In this document: positions 26,956-35,229 of the stretch, piece by piece
How the letters are laid out: each line of letters begins with the position of its first letter
Position numbering within the stretch: the first letter of the stretch is position 1
NCBI RefSeq assembly: GCF_002289565.1
Contig: NZ_NTFY01000065.1
Coordinates: 1 to 64,000 of the forward strand
Origin: Rhodopirellula sp. SM50
GTDB taxonomy: Bacteria > Planctomycetota > Planctomycetia > Pirellulales > Pirellulaceae
Length of the DNA: 64,000 bases
Direction: 5' to 3'
The notes under the pieces: generated by a model
Told to the model about the DNA's origin: nothing
Seen by the model: only the letters and a program-made list of their open reading frames with translations
Database searches by the model: none
Program-made: the position numbers and the translations under genes

Positions 26956-28124
26956 GGTGCGTTCCCTGTGGTTAACTTCTCAATCACGAAACTGCCGACA
27001 AAGATGACCTGCAACAACTGGGTGAGGTAAGCGTGGTCGGTATGGAACGCAAGCGTGTCCTCGATTTGGTGGGCAGTGCTGTTCCGAACGATATAAAGCA
27101 CCCGAAGAATTCGCCAATGTTTGTCGGCATCCGTTGTTGCAGTCGCAGCGTCAGACATCAGTGCCTTTAACTCATTGTCAGTGTCACTGGCAGTGTTAGG
27201 GTTATTTCCTGAGAACTGCTGTGCGCTTCCAGCAGCAGACACGAGAGAACTGAAGCCCGGTTCGTGCTCAAGTTTTTTCGACAGTGTTTTGCCACGAATT
27301 GTGCCTGCGGGATGACTCTTTTGATAATCAGTGAGCCTGCTTTCGATCCACTGCGCTAAATGTGCGAGGGCTTTGACCAGCCGAAGCATCACGTAGGGGT
27401 TGTCTTTAACGGCGTTGTAAGCAGGCATTCCCGTGCCAAGGAAGACATTCGCTTCGTTGAGCACTCGAAACAATTCTGCATGGTGGAACGGGTCAAGATT
27501 CGTTCGCCACGTATCCAACTTGCTCGTTGTGACCTTGTGTCCAATTACCAACTCATAATCAACGGTCGATGTTGAGTGGTTTCCATTGAGCAGCTTGGCG
27601 GCAAATTGAACGGCGTCTTCAATCGTTTGCTTGCTCAGCGGGCCGGTTTTCAGGCTGTGAAGTCCCCGATTCTGCGGTTTACCTTCGACACCATTAGTCG
27701 TGAAATCCTCCTCACTCGCCATAGCAAGGGAATACTCGAACTTCGGTTCGTTACCAATCGCAAGAAACGCCAACGCAGTGTCGTAGAACAAGGCACCCTT
27801 GTGAAATTCATTCCCAGTTGATTTTTCAAGTGCCAAGACTTCGGGGACTAGCGTGTTTGCGCCGAAGTCTGCGGCACGAGACACTAATCCACTTTCGGCA
27901 TAGGGATATAGGATATTGCCTGTAAAGGAACCAAACACCTTATCGCAGAATTCACGATCTCGAGGACTGGGCATGTCAGGAAGTGTTTCGGTGACATATC
28001 GCAACACTTCGTCCTCAAGGCTCCTTAAATAGTGTCCGCACTGAGATACCACATGATCGGCATCGCTTGGACCTTGGTCGTGCGGAGTTGCGCTGCTCCT
28101 GCCGATTTCAATCTCTCTAGTCAC
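26952..28124 (-). CDS. HEPN-like protein embedded in DISARM operon
   Basis: A 390-aa protein (400 if a TTG at 28154 is used). I prefer GTG at 28124 because AAAGGG precedes it by six bases. Near the C-terminus (R347-H352 from this start) is IVRNSTAHQ, matching the R-N-x-x-x-H signature of HEPN RNases, in a helical context followed by a hydrophobic helix (LTQLLQVIFVGSFVIEKL), as in HEPN or ApeA-like folds. HEPN proteins commonly cleave RNA and cause abortive infection. The rest is alpha-helical and not recognised. It overlaps drmA by four bases and follows the Mrr-like gene by ~36, so it belongs to the operon. The HEPN call rests on one motif and its position. Confidence 0.55.
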   Translation of the reverse strand: MTREIEIGRSSATPHDQGPSDADHVVSQCGHYLRSLEDEVLRYVTETLPDMPSPRDREFCDKVFGSFTGNILYPYAESGLVSRAADFGANTLVPEVLALEKSTGNEFHKGALFYDTALAFLAIGNEPKFEYSLAMASEEDFTTNGVEGKPQNRGLHSLKTGPLSKQTIEDAVQFAAKLLNGNHSTSTVDYELVIGHKVTTSKLDTWRTNLDPFHHAELFRVLNEANVFLGTGMPAYNAVKDNPYVMLRLVKALAHLAQWIESRLTDYQKSHPAGTIRGKTLSKKLEHEPGFSSLVSAAGSAQQFSGNNPNTASDTDNELKALMSDAATATTDADKHWRILRVLYIVRNSTAHQIEDTLAFHTDHAYLTQLLQVIFVGSFVIEKLTTGNAP

Positions 28125-28160
28125 GCTATACCCTTTATCGAATTGCGGTCGCAATCGTTT

Positions 28161-28871
28161 TCAATCAGTTTCAAATAGGTCCTGCCAAGCGTCCAAATTT
28201 CGATACTTGCGAACAGGCTCCAGAGACCTTGCCGCATAGTCCTCACTAACTTGATCAATCTTGTAACGGCAACGTGTACAGTCCCATAGGACAAGCCAAA
28301 ACTTTCCGTCAGTTGACTTGCCAATGTGCTCGGACACAGGTGGAGCCGTCGTCAAGTCGAGACTAACCAGAGACTTACTGATATCGGCAGGCAGCTTACC
28401 CAACCAGTCTTCAGCAACTGAGTTTTCCCGAGATTCGCTTGAACCCCAAAGCTGCTGTGCAAGCTCAGGACGCTGATCAAGATTCGCACAGATGTCTTCC
28501 CAAAATTGAACTTCGATCTTGAAACGATACGACTTCTTGTTCAGGTCTAGGACGGTGTCTTGTGCATTCCTGCTTCTCTTTGCAGTTGTGGCAATGATTA
28601 CGTGATCTATTTCATGAGCGGAACCTCCGATCTTTGCAACTTCGTCCTTGATTTCTTTCGGCGGAATACTTTTTTGAGGTTCATGGTGTTTGCACTGAAC
28701 TGCAAACAGTGGTTTTTGATTTGTCACATCAATAATGTCGATACCGTCTTGCTGCTCTCCCCTCTTTCCATAGCGAGTTAGTGCCGGTCGCTCGAGGACC
28801 ACTTTGAAGTAACGAACACAAAACTCCTCGAACTCATCTTCATTTCCGGGCATTTGATATCGATGACGCAT
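28161..28871 (-). CDS. Mrr-like PD-(D/E)XK restriction endonuclease
   Basis: A 236-aa protein from ATG at 28871. A longer open frame to 29153 exists, but its extra 94 residues are Ser/Pro/Thr-rich and overlap the real upstream gene in another frame, so it is rejected. The N-terminal half has FEEFCVRYFKVV, then GIDIIDV (D45) and FAVQCKHH (Q59-C-K61), the D...QxK variant of Mrr-type nucleases that often cut modified or foreign DNA. K-E-I-K-D-E-V-A-K-I-G and HVIIATTAKRSRNAQD follow, as in the Mrr fold. The C-terminal ~80 residues (contain C-T-R-C) are unassigned. It sits between the small winged-helix-like gene (29 bp away) and the HEPN-like gene. Confidence 0.8.
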   Translation of the reverse strand: MRHRYQMPGNEDEFEEFCVRYFKVVLERPALTRYGKRGEQQDGIDIIDVTNQKPLFAVQCKHHEPQKSIPPKEIKDEVAKIGGSAHEIDHVIIATTAKRSRNAQDTVLDLNKKSYRFKIEVQFWEDICANLDQRPELAQQLWGSSESRENSVAEDWLGKLPADISKSLVSLDLTTAPPVSEHIGKSTDGKFWLVLWDCTRCRYKIDQVSEDYAARSLEPVRKYRNLDAWQDLFETD

Positions 28872-28899
28872 GACGGTGGATACTGCGAAGTTTTTAGCT

Positions 28900-29319
28900 T
28901 CAAGCAATCCTCCAGATCTCTTGGCCGTCGTAGTCGAGGATGTCTTGGCGAATGGCGCTGGTGATGGCGGACTTGAAGGCTTTGCGGACAGATTCCGTGA
29001 CTCGGCGGAAGCCGAGGTAGTGGGTGGCGGTGGTGATGACCTCCTGCCGGTCGTAGACAGTGCCTTTGCGCATGACGCTACTGAGAACGTCACGCAGTTC
29101 GTCACGTTCGTATTCGGTGATCGAGCCGGTGAGGGCTCGGATTTCGTTGCCATCTGCTTCGATGATCTGTCGCCGGATTGCTGCTCGCATGTGTCCTTTC
29201 AATGTCTTATTGATGTTTGATCCCAGTCGTTTGTAACCGATCTCTTCGGCTACTTGTTTCATCATGCCGTCCCGCTCGATCCAGCTCTGACCACGAGATG
29301 CTTGTCGAAACGCCGCCAT
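28900..29319 (-). CDS. Small protein with duplicated winged-helix-like unit
   Basis: A 139-aa protein formed by two similar ~50-residue halves: QSWIERDGMMKQVAEEIGYK ... AAIRRQIIEADGNEIR and GTVYDRQEVITTATHYLGFR ... SAIRQDILDYDGQEIW. Each half resembles the winged-helix module (I-x-R-x-x-L...G-x-x-R-x-G) found at the end of large defence helicases (DUF3320-like). A DNA-binding adaptor is a reasonable guess. The start is unclear: the ATG at 29319 is the first ATG, but the frame is open upstream through a Lys-rich stretch (KKKQKRKAKKKQTPRTPID) to the end of drmMI, where only CTG or ATT codons could start. It therefore may be longer by ~38 residues. Confidence 0.6.
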   Translation of the reverse strand: MAAFRQASRGQSWIERDGMMKQVAEEIGYKRLGSNINKTLKGHMRAAIRRQIIEADGNEIRALTGSITEYERDELRDVLSSVMRKGTVYDRQEVITTATHYLGFRRVTESVRKAFKSAITSAIRQDILDYDGQEIWRIA

Positions 29320-29429
29320 GACAACGGACGTTTCGAGTTGGTCGATGGGAGTCCTTGGTGTTTGTTTCTTTTTGGCTTTCCGTTTCTGTTTCTTCTTTGC
29401 TTCCTTCTTGGTGTCGGCCTTCTTGAATT

Positions 29430-32400
29430 TCAGTCCTCGTCGGGGAACAGCGTGGCCGCTTGAGCCGCTGCTTTTTTTTTGCGTTTGGGGGTTACCTTCG
29501 ACTTCTTCTTTTTGCCTCTCTTGTTGTGAAGGCCTTGTTTAACTTCTTCCTCGTATCGCTCGTGGTTTAGCTTGAGTAAGCGTTGGAGGATTTCATGGCG
29601 AGCGGCATCACTGATCGTGTAGCGGAACCCGTGCTTGGTCTTGTGAAAGTCGTGGCCCAAATCGAGATCATCCCAGCCATAGGCAGCAGCAACGGACTGA
29701 TCCATGTTGACCTGTCGTTCTCGGAGCACCCGTATCTCTTCCGACGATTCGTCGGGATCGAACATTCGATTGTACGTTTTGGTAAGCCCCTGTTGATTGT
29801 CGGCCATGATCGACTGCCTTGCCGCATAGTAAGTCGAGCCAGTCTCAACCAGTTGAGTAGGGTCGTTCGGAAATGGGAACGGCGAAAAACAAGATTTGGG
29901 CGTGTACCTGACATCAGTTCTCATGCTCGACGCATAGCGTTCAAGCCATGCAGCATGAACGCAGGACTGGAGAACGGAAAAACTCCCGTAGTCATCAAAA
30001 ATGAATACCTTCGTTGCGTGCGAGAAGACGAAGCTGGTTGGTGCAAATGCAAACGAGTTGATATTGCTCACAGCGCTTCTTACAAGCACTCGGTCGAGTC
30101 CACGAGTTGCCTCGAGCAACGCTGGTCTTGGTAGTCCATACTGCCACCATTTATCTCGAATTGATCGATTCCAAGAACTATCGGGCGGGTAAGCCAGTCG
30201 CTCTGGCTTAACTTTCTCCTCAACGACATCAAGACAATCTGGGTAATCTTCAGCAACTGGCCCACCGTAGTTAGATGGTGCTGTCGCATGAGAAAGCGGC
30301 CAGTCAGCGAAGAACACAGTCCAACGTCGAGCGTGTTGGGTCGGAGAGGTATTCAGGTCTTGCCCTGTAAGAAATGGGAAAAGTGCATCTCTATTCCGCT
30401 CGTCTTTCTCGATTAAAGCTTCAGCCTCGCTTGGATCGAGTATGAATCCCATCCCCAGCGCTTTTGCCCCTTCGATGCACTTTCCCTCGTTTGCTGCTAA
30501 TGCATACGGCTTGCCGGTGACTGTTCCGGGAACGTCTAAGAAAGGCGTGATGCCATCAACGACCTGATCGCCAAGCACGAATCCGCCTTGCCAAGATCCG
30601 TTTCTAAGCCAAACCGATGAGATTTCAAGATTGGCTGTACCGGGCCACTTTCGACTCTTCTCCGCTCGGATTATCGAACGCCCTTGTTGCGAAAGCGCTT
30701 GCAGCCCGACCTCACGTGAATCGCCTTCTGCGATAGTGTTTGTTGTCAGCATTCCAGTGTGGCCGTTTGCGACGGTGAGTTGCGCCGAGCGACGAAGGAA
30801 GTAGCAGCATAAGTCCGCTGTTCCTCTCACCCCACGAATTCCACCCGCAATCGAGCCAACGAGGTACTCCCGATAGGTACGTCCAAATGCTGGCTCAAGT
30901 TTCGTTCCACCCATAAAGGGTGGATTGCATACGAAAGCGTGAATACCGCCTTCATCAAACACCTCCGGGAACTCAATTGCCCAGTGGAATGGGTCCGGAC
31001 AGTTGACTGATCGCAGTTGCGTAGACGCTTCTTTTTCTAGCTGCCTAACGGGCAGATCTTTAAATCTAAACTCCACGTCCATCAGCGTATCTTGCAGTAC
31101 CGCTGATCGTTCAGTGTCAGGTAATGATCGCCAATACACTGAGAACATCATGTCGGCAGCGTAGCGCAGTCTTCCGGCTTGCTCCTCAGCACGATTCAGC
31201 ATCTCCGCCTTGCGGCTAATATCCGCAACATTGTTTGTCGGCATTCGCTCCAACTGCTGACGCAAGAGTTTGGCCGCCTCAATGCGGCGCTTTATCTGCT
31301 CTTGAGCAAAGCTTCTTTGTGACCCATCGCCGTTGAGTGAAAAGCATTCAAGCTGGTCAATACTGCTTATGCCAACCAGAGAGTCTCCGCAGCGAATCGA
31401 ATGATCGAGAAAAGTGAACGGTTTGTCTTTTGCGAGCGTCAATAGCCATAAACTTAACTTGGCCATGTCCGTTGCTAACGGGTTCACATCAACCCCGTAC
31501 AGACATCGTTGAGCAACAATGCGACGGGCATAAATCACTCGTTCGTGGGAATCATCAGGAATGAGTTGCTCGTCTGCGTTTCCAGTTGATGGCTCACCGA
31601 ACGGGGTTATCTTTGATTCACCGGTCGACTCCTTCACAACGGCTTCCCATGATTCCAGCAATCGCTCGGCCATGTAACGAGCGGCTTGAACCAAGAAGGC
31701 TCCTGACCCACAGGCCATGTCGCATATTTTCAGATCGAGTAACTCCTCCGGGCTCTTGAGCTTCCATTCTTCACGTGGTTTGCCTTCGGCTGGGCCTTCG
31801 TAAACCAATGGTTCCAGCGTGTGCTTGACGATAGGCTCGGTAAGACTGCGTGGCGTGTAGTGCGTGCCACTGCTGCGGCGATCTGTTCCCGCTGTGACAT
31901 AGAAACTGTTCTTCCGAATGACGACAGGGCGATCAAAGGTATCGTTGCGAACAAGCTTGGCATACGGTAGGACTCGCTCGAACAGATCTTCATCGTTGCC
32001 GCAGGCGGATCGCAGGCGATTGGATGCCTCGGTGTCCAACTCTTGGTCGATGTAGTTTTCCCACTTGCGACCGCTACCCGTTTCTTTTTTCAGAAAGTCG
32101 AAGAAGTCATCGTTGCCTTTGGCTCGCTGCTCTTCCAACTGAGCCAAAGGCGTTTCCGGCTCATGCTTTCCGACCAACCCCAACACCGGTTCGGTTGACC
32201 GCTTGGCGGTATGGTCGAGCAGACCTTCGTAGACGTGACCGATCTGCTCGATGTCCAACGCTCGAAAGCTGAGTCGCTGGGCTTCGTCGTGCATCTCCAG
32301 ATATTGCAGCGAACGCAGCAGGTGCAGCACCGTGCGATTGTTGATCGGCAGCGGATTGGCTTCGGTGTCTTTCCACGACGTGTCGGACTTGCGGCCTTCG

Positions 32401-33512
32401 AGAAACGGAAAGCGATCAGGGTCGAACAGGTTGCCCGAGTAGGCGGGCAGGTGCATTCGGTCGTGATTCACGCCACCATAAACGGCTCGAAAGGTGGACA
32501 GCAGCCGACACCACGCATCGAGTCGTCGCTCCAGAATCTCTTCGCCATGCTGGTCGGCGGTGTTCTGTAACTGGGCCACCAAGGTCGAGACCGCATAGTG
32601 CTGGTCAAACAACTGATCGCCCAACAGCAACAGTTCTCGTTCTTCCGCACAGAACAGGAAAACCAGCCGCATCATTACCGTGAGCGCCGCTTCGTACAGG
32701 ACCTCTTCCGGCACGTCGGCTAGTAGCTCACGACCGTAGTCCTGATCGGCTCGATCAAGCGACTGAATCAGAATCTCGACCGCACTGCGAACCTGTGATC
32801 CCAGTTGATCGGTGACTTCCTGCTGAGTCGATGCACTCTCAGCCAACATCGGCACGAGCGTTTCGTCATCCGGCACGCCAAAAAATCGATGCAGACTCAA
32901 AAGCGTGCGAAATGCCGCCAGTGTCTTTTGCTCTTCCAGCCACAACGTCGAATACCACGAGGCGTAACCCGATGTTTCGCCCTGCGGTGCATAGACCACC
33001 ATCCACTGGTCGCCATTGGTGATCAGGCCCAACGGCACACCGCTGTCACGCAACAACTGCGTCATGCGAGTATCGGGCGAAGCCTTCCACGGTTTGCCTT
33101 CGACCGTGCGGCCCAACTTCTGATTGAGCGGATACATCTGGATCAGCATCCGAGCTTTGTTGTCCGGCCCCATCACCACCATGTCAGGCCGCAATGTCTC
33201 CCGGTGTTGAGGCTCCTCGATTTCCGTCTTCAGCGTTTGCGGAATCTCCTGTCCCTCAACCAGCACCTCCTCCAGTTCCAGCGTGTTCCGCAGTACCCAT
33301 TTGATCCACTGAGTATGAGTGGCCGGATCGGGCTTCAAGCCCTGTTGATTGTCATCCCATTCCTCATGCACCTGCCGCAGCACCCGAAAGTGATCAGAGT
33401 CATGCGCATCAAGCCCCTGCGGAAACATCTTCTTGAGCACCGGCAAACTCAAGAACGGCCCCGAGATCTCAATCAGAGAAAGCCACTCAGCATGAAATTT
33501 GGCTATGGACAT
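29430..33512 (-). CDS. drmMI: DISARM adenine methyltransferase DrmMI
   Basis: A 1360-aa Eco57I/BREX-PglX-like methyltransferase. The SAM-binding motif CDMACGSGAFLVQAARYMAE is near residue 600 and the catalytic NPPF (N6-adenine) near 862, inside VCNPPFMGG. A target-recognition region follows (I-D-P-S-E-A-E-A-L, FPFLTGQDLN). The N-terminus has R-P-D-M-V-V-M-G...M-L-I-Q, a nuclease-like fold position lacking the E-x-K, so it is likely not catalytic. In class 1 DISARM this enzyme marks host DNA so that the DrmAB machinery ignores it. Length agrees with the family. It starts at ATG 33512 in a TAATG overlap with the KNQYFGD gene. Confidence 0.93.
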   Translation of the reverse strand: MSIAKFHAEWLSLIEISGPFLSLPVLKKMFPQGLDAHDSDHFRVLRQVHEEWDDNQQGLKPDPATHTQWIKWVLRNTLELEEVLVEGQEIPQTLKTEIEEPQHRETLRPDMVVMGPDNKARMLIQMYPLNQKLGRTVEGKPWKASPDTRMTQLLRDSGVPLGLITNGDQWMVVYAPQGETSGYASWYSTLWLEEQKTLAAFRTLLSLHRFFGVPDDETLVPMLAESASTQQEVTDQLGSQVRSAVEILIQSLDRADQDYGRELLADVPEEVLYEAALTVMMRLVFLFCAEERELLLLGDQLFDQHYAVSTLVAQLQNTADQHGEEILERRLDAWCRLLSTFRAVYGGVNHDRMHLPAYSGNLFDPDRFPFLEGRKSDTSWKDTEANPLPINNRTVLHLLRSLQYLEMHDEAQRLSFRALDIEQIGHVYEGLLDHTAKRSTEPVLGLVGKHEPETPLAQLEEQRAKGNDDFFDFLKKETGSGRKWENYIDQELDTEASNRLRSACGNDEDLFERVLPYAKLVRNDTFDRPVVIRKNSFYVTAGTDRRSSGTHYTPRSLTEPIVKHTLEPLVYEGPAEGKPREEWKLKSPEELLDLKICDMACGSGAFLVQAARYMAERLLESWEAVVKESTGESKITPFGEPSTGNADEQLIPDDSHERVIYARRIVAQRCLYGVDVNPLATDMAKLSLWLLTLAKDKPFTFLDHSIRCGDSLVGISSIDQLECFSLNGDGSQRSFAQEQIKRRIEAAKLLRQQLERMPTNNVADISRKAEMLNRAEEQAGRLRYAADMMFSVYWRSLPDTERSAVLQDTLMDVEFRFKDLPVRQLEKEASTQLRSVNCPDPFHWAIEFPEVFDEGGIHAFVCNPPFMGGTKLEPAFGRTYREYLVGSIAGGIRGVRGTADLCCYFLRRSAQLTVANGHTGMLTTNTIAEGDSREVGLQALSQQGRSIIRAEKSRKWPGTANLEISSVWLRNGSWQGGFVLGDQVVDGITPFLDVPGTVTGKPYALAANEGKCIEGAKALGMGFILDPSEAEALIEKDERNRDALFPFLTGQDLNTSPTQHARRWTVFFADWPLSHATAPSNYGGPVAEDYPDCLDVVEEKVKPERLAYPPDSSWNRSIRDKWWQYGLPRPALLEATRGLDRVLVRSAVSNINSFAFAPTSFVFSHATKVFIFDDYGSFSVLQSCVHAAWLERYASSMRTDVRYTPKSCFSPFPFPNDPTQLVETGSTYYAARQSIMADNQQGLTKTYNRMFDPDESSEEIRVLRERQVNMDQSVAAAYGWDDLDLGHDFHKTKHGFRYTISDAARHEILQRLLKLNHERYEEEVKQGLHNKRGKKKKSKVTPKRKKKAAAQAATLFPDED

Positions 33513-34261
33513 TAGGCTTGGGCCTCCGCTGCTTCAGCGACGACTTCCGGGAATAGATGGTATCGCAACTCGTGCGTCTGGGCGTACTCGGGAATGGTGC
33601 CACTGACATGCGTCATGGCAGCGTCCGATTTCGTCGCAATCAGGAACGCAATGTCACCATCGTCCACACAGGCGACAGATGGACGACCGAGGTGTTCGGC
33701 CAGTGCCGTGGATTTGTCTCGCATGTTTTGAACAACAAGATCAGCATTCCGTTGAAGGTGCTGGTAAATAATCAGCACAGAGTTCGCATTCATGCGATTG
33801 AACACGGTGACAATGTTGTTCCAGAACAGGTAGCGGTCGATGCCCTTTCCCCGCATATATGTGTTCGCACCGGTCTCAATCCCAGTATCCGGGTCAATAA
33901 ACACAACGGCGTCTTGCAGCACCTTTGCCGGGATAGAATCGAAATACTCCTGTCGAGTTCCATCCTCATAGTGAACGTCATCTCGGTACCCGTAGTAGGC
34001 GAAGCGCCTGTTCGCAAAATACGTTCTGAGATTGCGAATGTTTCGATCACCCCGAGCCAAGCAATATCGCATGAAGTGGTAAAGATCAGACCGGCGATTG
34101 CCTTCGACGAACGCTGTTACGTTCCCTTCGCCAGTTTGATCGTTCGGCGTCAGCATCGGGATGTTGGTCAAGCGGGAAATTCCCGGCGTCGTTTCAACAA
34201 CCTCCATGAGCACGTCGTACTTCATGAAGTCACGTTGATCGCCAAAGTATTGATTCTTCAT
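33512..34261 (-). CDS. Unknown protein with KNQYFGD and FIDPDTG motifs
   Basis: A 249-aa protein. It begins MKNQYFGDQRDFMKYDVLME and contains VVFIDPDTGIE (~127) and SVLIIYQHLQR (~166). I recognise this combination from uncharacterised proteins in bacterial defence or mobile regions; the D-P-D-x-G strand end resembles the active-site strand of Rossmann-type methyltransferase or TcmP-like proteins, but no complete SAM motif is present. ATG at 34261 is chosen because it makes the ATGA overlap with the upstream protease gene; the frame extends ten residues further but has no signal. It is tightly packed between the protease and drmMI, so it is co-expressed with DISARM. No function is claimed. Confidence 0.65.
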   Translation of the reverse strand: MKNQYFGDQRDFMKYDVLMEVVETTPGISRLTNIPMLTPNDQTGEGNVTAFVEGNRRSDLYHFMRYCLARGDRNIRNLRTYFANRRFAYYGYRDDVHYEDGTRQEYFDSIPAKVLQDAVVFIDPDTGIETGANTYMRGKGIDRYLFWNNIVTVFNRMNANSVLIIYQHLQRNADLVVQNMRDKSTALAEHLGRPSVACVDDGDIAFLIATKSDAAMTHVSGTIPEYAQTHELRYHLFPEVVAEAAEAQA

Positions 34262-35229
34262 GACGACTGCCCCTCCCGCTTTTTGTCCCACTTGGAGATT
34301 CGGTCGATGTAGTAATTCACCTCATCCCGAGGGTCTCCCTGCATGTGGATTGCATCCTGCTCAGGATCGAAGTCGAACCCGGCGCTCCACATGTGGATGA
34401 ACAACATTTGCGCCACGAAATACCAAACCATCTTGTACTCATCGCTTTCAGGCACATCGAGAATCTGATCGAGCACCTGAAACAGTCGGTCGTAGCCTTC
34501 TGGATGCGTTTTTGATTCACGCTTTCCAAAATAGAAGTTGAAAACCGTCAGCCACAGCAGTGCGACGGCGATCCCGTAAATGGCAGCAAGTCTGTCGAAC
34601 TCTTCATTGCCCGATTCGGAGGCTGCGTCAGACATCCACTCGGCGGCAAACCGGTCAGCGACTTTTTCGTTCTCGTGCGTCGATTGGGTGTGCCCGTGCT
34701 TGAGGTGGCCGAGTTCGTGTAGCAGGATGAACGCCGAGGCGTACAGAAAAAAGCTGCGCCCAAAGAGTCGCTGGTTATCTGTAAGTGCTCCAATGATCTC
34801 GGTAGGCATTTCGCTCAACCCACCGGGCAAAACATCTTCGGGATTCAGATCATGCCCCATTTGGCCAAGCCAACGCTGAAGATCGAGCCCAACCGCCCAC
34901 GTCAGAATCTTGTCTGCCGGTGAAAGCAACTTGTTTCTCTCGTCCCGGTCCATCGTCTGAAATCCGGGAGTGCCGAAAGCGGTGAACAACACACCGGCAG
35001 CATGAGCATGGGCCTCCAGTCGCACCGTACATTGCAGACCGATGCGAATGATGTTTGGCTTGCCCAAGACCGCCTGAAACAAATTGCGTTCGGCCCCACG
35101 ATCCAACTCACAAGCCGGATCGATCTCGTCAAACAAAGCATCAAGATCTTTTGCCCTGTTCAGCGAGACGGATCGGAGCAGTTTGCGTATCGGCTCAGCG
35201 TCCACTCGTTCTAGCTGTGTGCTTCCCAT
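34258..35229 (-). CDS. Zinc metalloprotease, Lit/peptidase U49-like
   Basis: A 323-aa protein with the zinc-protease motif LLHELGHLKHGH (H-E-x-x-H, ~residue 165) followed 16 residues later by E-K-V-A-D-R-F-A-A-E-W-M, giving the third metal ligand pattern ExxxD. The arrangement and size resemble peptidase family U49, whose founder is the phage-exclusion protease Lit of E. coli, which cleaves EF-Tu on phage infection. I am not sure of the subfamily; a generic 'ImmA/IrrE or M48-like' gluzincin is the alternative. It starts in a TGATG overlap with drmD and ends in ATGA with the next gene, so it is in the middle of the operon. Confidence 0.6.
   Translation of the reverse strand: MGSTQLERVDAEPIRKLLRSVSLNRAKDLDALFDEIDPACELDRGAERNLFQAVLGKPNIIRIGLQCTVRLEAHAHAAGVLFTAFGTPGFQTMDRDERNKLLSPADKILTWAVGLDLQRWLGQMGHDLNPEDVLPGGLSEMPTEIIGALTDNQRLFGRSFFLYASAFILLHELGHLKHGHTQSTHENEKVADRFAAEWMSDAASESGNEEFDRLAAIYGIAVALLWLTVFNFYFGKRESKTHPEGYDRLFQVLDQILDVPESDEYKMVWYFVAQMLFIHMWSAGFDFDPEQDAIHMQGDPRDEVNYYIDRISKWDKKREGQSS

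Noticed and set aside
28872-29153. 94-residue N-terminal extension of the Mrr-like gene
   Set aside because: Ser/Pro/Thr-rich and overlapping the duplicated winged-helix gene in another frame; the ATG at 28871 fits the fold start.
32805-33515. 236-aa plus-strand frame opposite drmMI
   Set aside because: Arg/His/Gln-rich antisense of the drmMI N-terminus, no independent support.
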